Shown here in pieces: positions 1 to 8,362 of a stretch of 64,000 bases of DNA (positions are counted from its first letter, which is position 1; every line of letters starts with the position of its first letter). The stretch comes from Microbacterium sp. RU1D (GTDB lineage Bacteria > Actinomycetota > Actinomycetes > Actinomycetales > Microbacteriaceae). Where the stretch lies: assembly GCF_900156435.1 (NCBI RefSeq), contig NZ_FTPQ01000002.1:310001-374000 (forward strand), given 5' to 3'. The notes beneath the pieces are model-generated. The model ran no database searches. It saw nothing but the letters and a program-made list of their open reading frames with translations, and had not been told where the DNA came from. The translations under genes were made by a program, and so were the position numbers.

Positions 1-1
1 T

Positions 2-181
2 GTGAGCAACTACGAGCGCGGCTTCACGCAGCCCCGACGAGCGACCGTGCTCGCGTGGGCGATGGCAACCGGCGTGGACACCGAGTGGCTGGAGCGGGGA
101 ACGGAAAACCCCCGCCCGGATAACCCGGGCGGGGGTTCGTTGCTCCCCGGCTTGGACTCGAACCAAGAACCTATCGGTTAA
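2..181 (+). CDS. Phage-type XRE/HTH repressor, C-terminal fragment (5' end outside window)
   Basis: Fifty-nine C-terminal residues are readable before TAA at 179-181. The stretch VSNYERG...QPRR followed by LAWAMATGVDTEWLERG matches the recognition helix and tail of actinophage XRE-type repressors, as I know that family. The next residues, NPRPDNPGGG, are encoded by a hairpin that is also the tRNA-Asn terminator. The final 12 residues, LPGLDSNQEPIG, and the stop codon are read antisense through the 3' half of tRNA-Asn. Prophage repressors that end inside a tRNA attachment core typically look like this. I infer an integrated phage or remnant extending left of the window. The HTH N-terminus is not visible, so the family call rests on the C-terminal half only. 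Confidence 0.7.
   Translation: MSNYERGFTQPRRATVLAWAMATGVDTEWLERGTENPRPDNPGGGSLLPGLDSNQEPIG
105..137 (-). terminator. Intrinsic terminator of tRNA-Asn
   Basis: A perfect 13-bp stem (107-119 with 125-137, 5-nt loop) is followed on the minus strand by TTTT. It lies 5 nt beyond the tRNA-Asn 3' end. The same bases code for part of the opposite-strand repressor. Confidence 0.85.
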
Positions 182-215
182 CAGCCGATTGCTCTGCCAA
201 TTGAGCTACCGAGGA
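143..215 (-). tRNA. tRNA-Asn (GTT)
   Basis: On the minus strand the 5' acceptor TCCTCGG pairs with CCGGGGA at the 3' end, with one T-G pair and discriminator G. The anticodon arm reads CGGCTGTTAACCG, giving anticodon GTT. The T loop is GGTTCGAGTCC. CCA is not encoded. The length is 73 nt. Its 3' half doubles as the end of the phage-type repressor frame on the other strand, so it is the likely attachment site. Confidence 0.95.
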
Positions 216-277
216 TCATGCTCACCTCGCGGCGGGCAACCCCACGATACTAACAGCACGCGGGGGCGGCGGAAAAA

Positions 278-1051
278 TCAGCGCGCCGAAATCCGTCGCT
301 CGGGCGTGCCGTCGGGGGTCCACTGGAGGGTCCGATCGCCGTGGCCCAGCGCGACCGCGTGTCCGGCATGCAGGACGAGGACGTCGGCATCCAGGTCGCG
401 CGGGGCGTCGGCGTCGTTCGTGACGATGAGCGACGCCATGCCCCGCTCGTCGCGGCGGCGCGTGATCGACGCGCGCGCCGCGGCGCGCACCTCCACATCG
501 AGGTTGGCGTACAGGTCGTCGGCGACGAACAGGCGCGGCTCGAGCACGAGGGCACGGGCCAGCGCGACGCGCTGCCGCATCCCGGCGCTCAACTCGTACG
601 GATACTTCGGAGCGGTGCCCAGCGGCAGCTCCATCTCGTCGAGCAGCGTCGCCACGCGCACCGCGAGGGCTCGCGTGTTGACCCGGCGGTCGCGGCTCGT
701 GATGGGTTCGGCGATGACGTCCTGCACGGTGAGCCGCGACGGCAGCCCCGCACCGGCGCCTTGGGGCAGGTATCCGGTGTGGAAGACCCACTCGCGGCGC
801 GCACGCCCGGGGCGCCGCGCCGAGATCCCGTGGATGCGGGCGTCTCCCCCGACCACGGTCAGGCCGTCGTCGGGGTGGCCCGCCAGCAGCGAGACGAGCG
901 AGGTCTTGCCCGCCCCCGTCGCGCCACGCACCACGAGCGTGCCCCCGGCGGCGAGGGTCACGGTGATCCCGTCGATGACGCGCACGCCGTTGCGCGCGAG
1001 CGAGAGGTCGTCGGTGCGGAGGGCGACGTCTGTGTCGAGAGACCGGGCCAT
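278..1051 (-). CDS. Orphan ABC transporter ATP-binding protein with divergent motifs
   Basis: A 257-residue nucleotide-binding domain. ATG at 1051 is chosen because GAGGA lies just upstream; the frame stays open further but upstream residues look non-coding. Walker A GATGAGKT is at 43-50, the Q-loop near 97, a variant signature ELSAGM at 153-158, and Walker B RLFVADD at 173-179. Two catalytic positions are unusual: the expected Glu after Walker B is Asp179, and the H-loop His is Asn (VTND). No permease or binding protein is adjacent; the next feature downstream is tRNA-Asn. ATPase activity may be low or the role regulatory. Family membership is certain, substrate unknown. Confidence 0.8.
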   Translation of the reverse strand: MARSLDTDVALRTDDLSLARNGVRVIDGITVTLAAGGTLVVRGATGAGKTSLVSLLAGHPDDGLTVVGGDARIHGISARRPGRARREWVFHTGYLPQGAGAGLPSRLTVQDVIAEPITSRDRRVNTRALAVRVATLLDEMELPLGTAPKYPYELSAGMRQRVALARALVLEPRLFVADDLYANLDVEVRAAARASITRRRDERGMASLIVTNDADAPRDLDADVLVLHAGHAVALGHGDRTLQWTPDGTPERRISAR

Positions 1052-1163
1052 TTCCTCATCCTCCCCGACGATCCGCCTCGCTGTCGCGGGGCTTCCTCGC
1101 GACACGCCGGTGCGGTAGCCGGTGCGTCGGCCGCGACTGCTCGGGCGGATCCCGGTCGGGACG

Positions 1164-3005
1164 TCAGCCGACGACGAGGCGCTGGCGGTCGGCATCCAGC
1201 TCGCGAAGGCGCAGGCGCAGACGGCGCCCCTCCTCGGACTCCGCCGGCACGCGCTGGATCCCGCGCAGCAACTCGTCCTTCTCGCGCTGCAGCTCGCGCA
1301 CCAGCAGGCCGCGCGCGAGGTCGTTCGCCGAGGCCACGGCTCCCTCCTCGGTGCGCGCCGGGAACTCCGCCGTCAGCAGCTCCGCTGCCAGAGACCGGAA
1401 CGGCTCCCGAACCGCCTCGACGGCCGTCACCGCCCAGCCGGGCTGCGACAGATCGGTGGATGCCAGGGAACTGCGCACCGCTTCCAGAGCCGGGTGGCCG
1501 AACGGCGTCTGCAGCGCGCGCAAGAACAGGTCGGGCTCGATACGGTGCCCGTACTGCAGGAACGCCATCATGGCGCCGCGCTCGAGGGCGACGTCGCGGG
1601 TGTGCGGAAGCGAGGCCATCGTGACGGAGACGGCGACGGGCGCCGGTTCGGCGCCGCGCTGGGCGTCGCGTTTCTCGGCGCGGTCGGCGCCGCGTGCGGC
1701 GCGCTCCACGGCCGCCTGCACCTCGGGGATGTCGAGGCCGAGGCGACGGGCGAGTACGCGCACGTAGCCGGGACGCAGCGCCGGGTCACGGATGTCGGCG
1801 ACGATCGGCGCGGCGGCGTTCAGGGCGCCGGCGCGGCCCTCGACGCTGGACAGGTTGAAGTCCTTCAGGCGCTGATCGATGACGAACTCGAACATGGGCG
1901 CCTTGGTCTCCATGAGCGAGCGGACCGCGCCGTCGCCGCGCTGCAGACGCAGGTCGCACGGGTCGAGGCCCTCGGGAGCCACGGCGACGTACGTCTGTGC
2001 GGCGAAACGCTTCTCGTCGGCGAAGGCGCGCAGCGCCGCCTTCTGCCCCGCGGCATCCGGATCGAAGGTGAACACGACCTCGCCGGAACTGCTGTCATCG
2101 CCCATCACGCGGCGGAGCACCGTGATGTGGTCGCTGCCGAACGCGGTTCCGCAGGACGCGATGGCCGTGGTCACGCCGGCGAGGTGGCACGCCATGACGT
2201 CGGTGTAGCCCTCGACGACCACGACGCGGTGCGAGCGCGAGATGTCGCGCTTGGCCAGGTCGAGACCGTAGAGCACCTGCGTCTTCTTGTAGAGCGGGGT
2301 TTCGGGGGTGTTGAGGTACTTGGGGCCCTGGTCGTCGTCGTAGAGCTTGCGCGCCCCGAAGCCGATGACCTGGCCGGTGATGTCGCGGATGGGCCACACC
2401 AGGCGTCCGCGGAAACGGTCGTAGACGCCGCGCTGGCCCTGGGAGACGAGTCCGGCCTGCAGCAGCTCTTCGCGCGTGAACTTCTGCGCGCTGAGGTGGT
2501 CGAGCAGGTGCGACCAGCCCTTGGGCGCGTAGCCCACGCCGAAGTGCGCCGCCGCGCCCGCGTCGAACCCGCGGTCGCCGAGGAAGCGACGGCCGGTCTC
2601 GGCTTCGGGGCTCATCAGCTGCGTGCGGAAGTACTCCGCCGCGGCGGCGTTGGCCGCGTAGAGGCGCGAGCGTCCGGAGGTCTCGGGCGCCGCTCCCCCG
2701 TCTTCGTAGTGGAGCGTGTATCCGACGCGCGCGGCCATGCGCTCGACCGCCTCGGTGAACGACACGTGGTCCATCGCCCGCAGGAACGAGTAGACGTCAC
2801 CCGACTCGCCGCAGCCGAAGCAGTGGTAATAGCCGACCTGCGGCCGCACGTTGAAGCTCGGGCTGCGCTCGTCGTGGAAGGGGCACAGTCCCTTCATCGA
2901 CCCGACGCCGGCGGGCTTGAGCGCGACCCGCTCGCCGATCACGTCGGCGATGTTCACCCGCGCCTTGACCTCGTCGACGTCGGCCTGACGGATGCGACCC
3001 GCCAT
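1164..3005 (-). CDS. dnaG: DNA primase
   Basis: A 613-residue DnaG, the usual length, which makes RNA primers for replication. The N-terminal zinc ribbon has ligands C41, H44, C62 and C65 (CPFH...HCFGC). The central TOPRIM fold shows VVVVEGYTDVMACH and then FTFDPDAAG, whose DxD replaces the more common DGD. A helicase-binding C-terminal region rich in Arg/Glu follows. The ATG shares its A with the TGA of dgt (TGATG at 3007-3003), so the two are translationally coupled, a common dgt-dnaG arrangement in actinobacteria. The start is fixed by this overlap and by MAGRIRQADVDEVK, the conserved actinobacterial N-terminus. Confidence 0.97.
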   Translation of the reverse strand: MAGRIRQADVDEVKARVNIADVIGERVALKPAGVGSMKGLCPFHDERSPSFNVRPQVGYYHCFGCGESGDVYSFLRAMDHVSFTEAVERMAARVGYTLHYEDGGAAPETSGRSRLYAANAAAAEYFRTQLMSPEAETGRRFLGDRGFDAGAAAHFGVGYAPKGWSHLLDHLSAQKFTREELLQAGLVSQGQRGVYDRFRGRLVWPIRDITGQVIGFGARKLYDDDQGPKYLNTPETPLYKKTQVLYGLDLAKRDISRSHRVVVVEGYTDVMACHLAGVTTAIASCGTAFGSDHITVLRRVMGDDSSSGEVVFTFDPDAAGQKAALRAFADEKRFAAQTYVAVAPEGLDPCDLRLQRGDGAVRSLMETKAPMFEFVIDQRLKDFNLSSVEGRAGALNAAAPIVADIRDPALRPGYVRVLARRLGLDIPEVQAAVERAARGADRAEKRDAQRGAEPAPVAVSVTMASLPHTRDVALERGAMMAFLQYGHRIEPDLFLRALQTPFGHPALEAVRSSLASTDLSQPGWAVTAVEAVREPFRSLAAELLTAEFPARTEEGAVASANDLARGLLVRELQREKDELLRGIQRVPAESEEGRRLRLRLRELDADRQRLVVG

Positions 3006-4339
3006 CAGGCATCCGCCCCGCGCGATGCGCGCGCGCCGGGAGCCCACACGCCGAGTTCGGCGGCATCGACCTCGCCCACCAGACGCCCGTGCCACGAGAT
3101 GGCGAGTTGGTCGGTGAGGCTGGCCACCTGGTCGACGACGACGCGGCGGCGCGCGGCGTCGTCCGGCGCGGCGGCGAAGTCGGGGGCGTGCAGGGCGTCG
3201 AGCGCGCCGGGGTTCTCCCACAGGGCGGATGCCAGGCGCTTGAGCACGTGACGCTGTTCCCGGTAGAGCACCTTGCGGCCGTCGATCGACACGACCGTGG
3301 CGCCGATGATGCCCTTGAGCACCGCCATCTCGACCTCGACCTCGGCCGGGACGATGACGTGGGCGCGATAGCGCGTGAGCTCGTCGGCCGGGTACGCCTC
3401 GCGGGTGGCGGCGGTCGCGGCGCGCGCGAAGCGGCCGATGAGGTCGGAGGTGAGATTCTTCAGGCGCGCGAGCGCGGGGCGGGTGCCGTCGAAGGAGTGA
3501 ATCCACTCCGGCATGGCCATGAGCCGTTCCAGGCCCGCGGCGAGGTCGTCGCGCACGAAGTCGTAGCCGACCCAGCGCTGGATCGCGTCGAGCAGCCCCT
3601 CACGGCCCACGCGTGACGCCAGACGCGCGGGGTCGACGTAGCGGTTGACGACGGCGTCTTCGAAGTCGTGCACCGAATAGGCGATGTCGTCGGAGAGGTC
3701 CATGACCTCCGCCTCGATGCACCGCTGCCGCGCCGGGGCGCCCCCGCGCATCCAGTGGAACACCGGCTCGTCGTCGGGATAGACGCCGAACTTGAGGCGA
3801 CCGCCGGGGTCGGGCACGGGTTCGTCGACGGTCCAGGGGTACTTGCACGTGGCGTCGAGGCTGGCGCGGGTGAGGTTGAGGCCGAACGGCTCGCCGTCGG
3901 CGGCAAACACCTTGGGCTCGAGGCGCGTGAGAATGCGCAGCGTCTGCGCGTTGCCCTCGAAGCCGCCGATGCCGTCGGCCCACTCGTTCAGCGCCCGCTC
4001 GCCGTTGTGACCGAACGGCGGGTGGCCGAGGTCGTGGCTGAGGCACGCCGTGTCGACCACGTCGGGCGAGAGCTGCAGTGCGGTCGCCAGCTCGCGGCCC
4101 ACCTGCGCGACCTCGAGGGAGTGCGTGAGGCGGTTGCGCGCGAAGTCGGCGGGGCTCGCCGGACTCAGCACCTGCGTTTTCGCGGCGAGTCGGCGGAGAG
4201 CTGCCGAGTGGAGCACACGCGCCCGGTCGCGGGCGAAATCGTCGCGCTGCGAGCGATGCCGCTCGACGTGGAAGCGGCCGGCGTCCTCGTCGTCGTAGCC
4301 GGCCGGGCGGGCGGCCGTGGCCGACGCCTCAACCACCAC
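3005..4339 (-). CDS. dgt: Deoxyguanosinetriphosphate triphosphohydrolase-like HD protein
   Basis: About 444 residues. HD-domain metal ligands are His73 (RLTHSLE), His102-Asp103 (CLSHDLGHPPFGHNGE) and Asp217/218 (MDLSDDIAYS). The family hydrolyses dNTPs to deoxynucleosides plus tripolyphosphate and so trims dNTP pools, sensible next to primase. There is no ATG near the N-terminus. GTG at 4339, 10 nt after GGAG, or the next GTG at 4336, gives a protein beginning VVEASATAARPAGYDD. It overlaps the 3' end of dusB by about 10 bp and is coupled to dnaG downstream. Confidence 0.93.
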   Translation of the reverse strand: MVVEASATAARPAGYDDEDAGRFHVERHRSQRDDFARDRARVLHSAALRRLAAKTQVLSPASPADFARNRLTHSLEVAQVGRELATALQLSPDVVDTACLSHDLGHPPFGHNGERALNEWADGIGGFEGNAQTLRILTRLEPKVFAADGEPFGLNLTRASLDATCKYPWTVDEPVPDPGGRLKFGVYPDDEPVFHWMRGGAPARQRCIEAEVMDLSDDIAYSVHDFEDAVVNRYVDPARLASRVGREGLLDAIQRWVGYDFVRDDLAAGLERLMAMPEWIHSFDGTRPALARLKNLTSDLIGRFARAATAATREAYPADELTRYRAHVIVPAEVEVEMAVLKGIIGATVVSIDGRKVLYREQRHVLKRLASALWENPGALDALHAPDFAAAPDDAARRRVVVDQVASLTDQLAISWHGRLVGEVDAAELGVWAPGARASRGADA

Positions 4340-5495
4340 TGTGGTGCAACTCCGCATCGGCGAGGGCGCGACCGGCGTCGTGGCCGATCTCGCGCGACTC
4401 CAGCCACCCGTCGGGCAGTGCCGGGCGCTTGGGGGTCCCCGCGCGACCGCGCTGACCCTCGGCGGCGGCGCCCGGGTAGGGGGCGTCCAGCTCCATCGTG
4501 GCCAGCAGCTCGTCGATCTCGTCGAGCGTGGAGGCGGTCGCGAGGCTCGCCCGCAGCTCGCCGCCGACCGGGTAGCCCTTGAAGTACCAGGCCACGTGCT
4601 TGCGGATGTCGCGGCATCCACGGCCCTCGTCGTCGAAGAACTCCACGAGCAGCTCGGCGTGGCGGCGGAAGGCCTTCGCGACGAAACCGAGCGTGGCGTC
4701 GACGGGCTCGCCGTGGGCGGCACCCGGCCCGCCGAGAGCGCGGGCGAGGTCGCCGAACAGCCACGGGCGCCCGAGGCAGCCGCGACCGACGACGACGCCG
4801 TCGCAGCCGGTCTCATCCATCATGCGCACCGCGTCGTCAGCCGACCAGATGTCGCCGTTGCCGAGGACCGGCACGCTCGTGACGGTCTCCTTCAGCTTCG
4901 TGATCGCGGCCCAGTCGGCGTGCCCGGAGTAGAACTCGCTCGCCGTGCGCGCGTGCAGGGCGATGGATGCCACACCGGCCCCCTCGGCGATGCGTCCGGC
5001 CTCGAGATAGGTGAGGTGGTCGGCGTCGATGCCCTTGCGCATCTTGATGGTCAGCGGCTTGTCGGCCGCGGCCGAAACCGCGCGCTCGACGATCTCGCGG
5101 AACAGCGACGTCTTCCACGGCAGCGCGGCGCCGCCACCACGGCGGGTGACCTTGGGCACGGGGCAGCCGAAGTTGAGGTCGATGTGGTCGGCGTGATCCT
5201 CGTCGACGATCATGCGCACCGCCGCCTCGACCGTGGCGGGATCCACACCGTAGAGCTGGATCGAGCGCGGCGTCTCGGATTCGTGATGCCGGATGAGTCG
5301 CATCGTGGTGTCGTTGCGCTCCACGAGGGCGCGCGTCGTGATCATCTCGCTGACGTAGAGCCCGGCACCGTATTCGCGACACAGGCGACGGAACGCCGTG
5401 TTCGTGATGCCGGCCATGGGGGCGAGCACGACGGGGGCGTCGAGTTCGATGTTGCCGATGCGGAGCGACCGCGCCGGAGCCAATGCCGTATTCAC
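4329..5495 (-). CDS. dusB: tRNA-dihydrouridine synthase
   Basis: A 388-residue FMN-dependent TIM-barrel enzyme reducing uridine to dihydrouridine in the tRNA D-loop. It shows VVLAPMAGITNTAFR at 22-36, the catalytic cysteine C111 in LNFGCPVPK, HARTASEFYSG in the FMN/tRNA region, and NGDIWS followed by GVVVGRGCLGRPW for phosphate binding. It starts with GTG at 5495, with a GAGAAT -10-like hexamer 6 nt upstream. A hairpin terminator separates it from the oxidoreductase gene upstream, and dgt overlaps its end, giving dusB-dgt-dnaG. Confidence 0.96.
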   Translation of the reverse strand: MNTALAPARSLRIGNIELDAPVVLAPMAGITNTAFRRLCREYGAGLYVSEMITTRALVERNDTTMRLIRHHESETPRSIQLYGVDPATVEAAVRMIVDEDHADHIDLNFGCPVPKVTRRGGGAALPWKTSLFREIVERAVSAAADKPLTIKMRKGIDADHLTYLEAGRIAEGAGVASIALHARTASEFYSGHADWAAITKLKETVTSVPVLGNGDIWSADDAVRMMDETGCDGVVVGRGCLGRPWLFGDLARALGGPGAAHGEPVDATLGFVAKAFRRHAELLVEFFDDEGRGCRDIRKHVAWYFKGYPVGGELRASLATASTLDEIDELLATMELDAPYPGAAAEGQRGRAGTPKRPALPDGWLESREIGHDAGRALADAELHHSGG

Positions 5496-5527
5496 CGTCT
5501 CATTCTCCCAGACGTCCGATCACGACG

Positions 5528-5560
5528 GTGCCCGCCCCCGACGGATGCGGGGACGGGCAC
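5528..5560 (-). terminator. Hairpin terminator between oxidoreductase and dusB
   Basis: Arms of 13 bp (5528-5540 and 5548-5560, one mismatch) flank a 7-nt loop, 16 nt after the stop of the FrnE-like gene. There is no T-run, as is often so in GC-rich actinobacteria. Confidence 0.6.
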
Positions 5561-5576
5561 GGGATGGGGAGGAGTC

Positions 5577-6260
5577 TCACGCGTCGGCGGTCTCCGACAC
5601 CTCGCGTCGCTCGCCCCACACCTGGCGGGCGATCTGGGTGAACGCCTCGACCGGCTGTGCACCGCTGACGCCGTACTTCCCGTCGATCACGAAGAAGGGC
5701 ACGCCGGTGATGCCGAACTGGCGGGCCTGCTCCTGGTCGGCACGCACCGCGGCGCGGTAGCGCTGCGAGCTCAGCGCCTCGCGGGCGGCATCCGCGTCGA
5801 GACCCGCCTCGGTGGCCAGCTGCACGAGGTCGTCGTCGCGGCCGACGTGCTTGCCCTCGAGGAAGTAGGCCGACATGAGCAGCTCGGCGAGTTCGAGCTG
5901 CCTGCCGTTCTCCTTCGCGAAATGCAACAGCTCGTGCGCCTTCACGGTGTTGGTGTGCTGGAGGATGTCGAAGCGGTACGCGAGCCCCGCGTCGGCGGCG
6001 ACGCCGGTGACGCGGTCGAGCATCTCGCGGGCCTGCTCGGGCGAGATGCCCTTGTGCTGCGAGAGGTAGTCGACCTCGCCGCCGTGGAAGTCCTCGGGGG
6101 TGTCGGGCGAGAGCTCGAACGAGTGGTACTCGATCTCGACGACCGGGGCGTCGTCATCGGCGGCCGTGGCGGCAAGGCCGTTCTCGAGGTTCCGCTTGCC
6201 GATGTAGCACCAGGGGCAGGCGATGTCACTCCACACGTCGATCTTGATGGCATCCGTCAT
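5577..6260 (-). CDS. DsbA family oxidoreductase, FrnE-like
   Basis: A 227-residue cytoplasmic thioredoxin-fold protein with no signal peptide. The redox motif C15-P-W-C18 follows a beta strand (IKIDVWSDIACPWC), and a helical insertion precedes the C-terminal ITGVPFFVIDGKYGVSGAQP strand with its cis-Pro. This matches the FrnE/2-hydroxychromene isomerase-like branch of DsbA. ATG at 6260 (MTDAIKIDVW) fits the family better than an in-frame start eight codons upstream. It is monocistronic: about 80 nt separate it from the accessory cluster and a terminator follows. Confidence 0.92.
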   Translation of the reverse strand: MTDAIKIDVWSDIACPWCYIGKRNLENGLAATAADDDAPVVEIEYHSFELSPDTPEDFHGGEVDYLSQHKGISPEQAREMLDRVTGVAADAGLAYRFDILQHTNTVKAHELLHFAKENGRQLELAELLMSAYFLEGKHVGRDDDLVQLATEAGLDADAAREALSSQRYRAAVRADQEQARQFGITGVPFFVIDGKYGVSGAQPVEAFTQIARQVWGERREVSETADA

Positions 6261-6341
6261 GACGCGTGCAACCCCGCGATCCACGGGTCTATTCCCGGAG
6301 CGGCATTCTTCAACGCGACCCCGCCGTTCGGCTCGGGAGGG

Positions 6342-7148
6342 TCAGGGCGTCGGCACCTCCGGACCGGTGTAGTCCGCGAGCAGCGGTGGGGGCAGCGGAC
6401 CCTTGATGCGCCGACCCGAGCGACTCTCCTCCCACGCATGGGCGAGGATGCCGACCGAGCGGGCCAGGACGAAGAGCCCGCGCGCGAGCTCCGGCTCGAC
6501 CCCGAGCTCTCCGTAGACGATCGCCGAGATGCCGTCGATGTTCATCGGCACCCCGCGCGAGGCGAGCGCGCGTTCGATCGCGAGACCTGCGCGCAGGTGG
6601 TCGCCGATGACGTCGCCGGACGCCGCGGCCTGCTCGACCAGCGCCAGCAGCGGGTCGCGGCGCGGATCGACGGGGTGGAAGCGGTGCCCGAAACCCGGGA
6701 CGAACGCGCCGCGCGCGCGGTGCTCCGTGATCTCTTCGGCGGCGAGGTCGTCCCAGCCCGAGCCGTCCTCGCGGTGCGCGCTCACCATGCGCCCGAGCAT
6801 CGCGACGCACTGCTGCCCCGCTCCGCCGTGGGTGTCGCCGAGCACGTTGATGCCGTTCGCCATCGCCGAGTTGATGCCGACGCCGCACGTGGCGGCCATC
6901 CGCGCACTCGCGATCGAGGGAGCCTGCGGGCCGTGGTCGACGCTGGCGACGAGGGTCGCCTCGAGCAGACGTCGCCGGGCAGGAGCGAGCTCACCGCCGG
7001 TCACCAGCAGCCAGATCGTGTCGACGAAGCCCGTCGTGCCGATGAGGTCCTGCACCGGTCGGCCGCGGAAGGCGATCTCCCCCGGTTGGATACGGGTGAT
7101 GGCGGTGGACCACCAGGCGGTGACGGGCGCGAGCGCGTCGTCGGTCAT
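6342..7148 (-). CDS. Citryl-CoA lyase-like / citrate synthase-family protein
   Basis: 268 residues, much shorter than citrate synthase (about 370-430). It keeps the active-site trio in citrate-synthase order: His107 (THGGAGQQ), His155 (GFGHRFHPVDPRRDPL) and Asp205 (NIDGISAIVYGELG). Short proteins of this type that begin with an AWWST...GEIAFRG segment are, as far as I know, annotated citryl-CoA lyase. They cleave a (3S)-hydroxyacyl-CoA such as citryl-CoA into acetyl-CoA and a 2-oxoacid. ATG at 7148 overlaps the TGA of the CoA-transferase gene (ATGA), so the two are made together. The exact substrate is unknown; citrate, citramalate or another hydroxy-polycarboxylate are candidates. Confidence 0.8.
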   Translation of the reverse strand: MTDDALAPVTAWWSTAITRIQPGEIAFRGRPVQDLIGTTGFVDTIWLLVTGGELAPARRRLLEATLVASVDHGPQAPSIASARMAATCGVGINSAMANGINVLGDTHGGAGQQCVAMLGRMVSAHREDGSGWDDLAAEEITEHRARGAFVPGFGHRFHPVDPRRDPLLALVEQAAASGDVIGDHLRAGLAIERALASRGVPMNIDGISAIVYGELGVEPELARGLFVLARSVGILAHAWEESRSGRRIKGPLPPPLLADYTGPEVPTP

Positions 7149-8362
7149 ACGGCACCTTCCTCGTGCAGGGCGGCGATCTCGTCCGCGGAGTAGCCGATCG
7201 CCGCCAGGATCTCGTCGGTGTGCTCTCCGAGCGTGGGGGGCGGGGTGCGCGGGGCCGAGAGCGCGCCGTCGATGCGGATGCCGTTGCCGAGCACCTTCAG
7301 CGGATCGCCCCCGCCGCCCGGGAACGGCAGCTCGTGCACCAGCCCGCGATCCCGGATCTGCGGGCTCGCGAGCATCTGGTCCACCCGCAGGACGGCCGCC
7401 GCCGGGACCCCGGCCGAGCTCAGCAGGTCCTCCCACTCCGCCGCCGGTCGCGCCGAGAGCGCGAGTTCCAGCTCGTCCGTGAGCGCCGTGCGGTGGGTTT
7501 TGCGGCTCTCCCGCTCCGCGAATCGCGTGTCACCGATGAGCTCGGGCCGGCCCAGCAGCGTGCACAGCGTCTCGAACTGCTCCTGCTTGTTCGCCGCGAT
7601 GTTGAGCAGCCCGTCGCCCGTGGCGAAAGCACCCGAGGGCGCGGCCGTGCCGTTGTCGTTGCCGAGCGGGCGCGGCTCGTGGCCGTCGACGAGGAGGTTC
7701 GACACCACCCATCCCATCGCGGTGACGGCGGTCTCGAGCATCGAGACGTCGATCACGCTCCCGACACCGGTGCGGGCACGACCGGCGAGGGCGCTCGAGA
7801 CGGCGAACGCCGCAGCGAGTCCGCCGATCGTGTCGGCGAGGGGGAAGCCGGCGCGCAGGGGGCCGGTCTCCTCCGTCCCCGTGACGCTCATCATCCCCGA
7901 ATAGCCCTGGATGATCTGGTCGTACGCGGGCTTCGTCCGCATGGGACCCGTCTGCCCGAACCCCGAGATCTGGCACAGGATGAGCCTCGAGTTGAGGGCC
8001 CGTAACTGCTCCCAGCCGAACCCGAGGCGCTCCAGCACCCCGGGCCGGAAGTTCTCCACGAGCACGTCGGCGGTGGCGACCAGTCGTCGCAGCGCCTGCG
8101 CGCCCCCCTCGGTCTTCAGGTCGAGCGTGATGGAGCGCTTCTGCGCGTTCTGGGCGAGGAAGGAGATGCCGAGGTGGCGGGCGTTCAGCTCCGCCGACGT
8201 GCCGAGCCGACGCGCGAGATCGCCCCCGTGCGGGGTCTCCACCTTGATGACGTCGGCGCCCATCAGCGCGAGTTGATACGCCGCGTAGGGACCCGCGAGC
8301 ACGTTGGTCAGGTCGAGCACCGTCACTCCCGCGAGCGGCCCGGGCACCGTGGCATCCGTCAT
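7145..8362 (-). CDS. CaiB/BaiF class III CoA-transferase
   Basis: 405 residues, normal family length. The N-terminal VTVLDLTNVLAGPYAAYQLALMGADVIKVE is the CoA-binding half, split here by meaning: LAGP at 22-25 and GADVIKVE at 35-42. Asp177, in FPLADTIGGL, fits the catalytic aspartate of formyl-CoA transferase-like enzymes that forms the aspartyl-CoA anhydride. VENFRPGVLERLG at 103-115 is family-typical. The gene overlaps tctA upstream and the lyase-like gene downstream by ATGA at both ends. In this context it probably moves CoA from a donor thioester onto the imported acid; donor and acceptor are not shown by the sequence. Confidence 0.88.
   Translation of the reverse strand: MTDATVPGPLAGVTVLDLTNVLAGPYAAYQLALMGADVIKVETPHGGDLARRLGTSAELNARHLGISFLAQNAQKRSITLDLKTEGGAQALRRLVATADVLVENFRPGVLERLGFGWEQLRALNSRLILCQISGFGQTGPMRTKPAYDQIIQGYSGMMSVTGTEETGPLRAGFPLADTIGGLAAAFAVSSALAGRARTGVGSVIDVSMLETAVTAMGWVVSNLLVDGHEPRPLGNDNGTAAPSGAFATGDGLLNIAANKQEQFETLCTLLGRPELIGDTRFAERESRKTHRTALTDELELALSARPAAEWEDLLSSAGVPAAAVLRVDQMLASPQIRDRGLVHELPFPGGGGDPLKVLGNGIRIDGALSAPRTPPPTLGEHTDEILAAIGYSADEIAALHEEGAV

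Noticed and set aside
1122..3251. A 709-codon plus-strand frame antisense to dnaG
   Set aside because: It mirrors the third-position GC bias of dnaG and matches no family; dnaG is unmistakable on the other strand.
4317..7193. A 958-codon plus-strand frame across dgt, dusB, FrnE-like and lyase genes
   Set aside because: It runs antisense to four recognised genes and their spacers. Such long frames are expected in GC-rich DNA.
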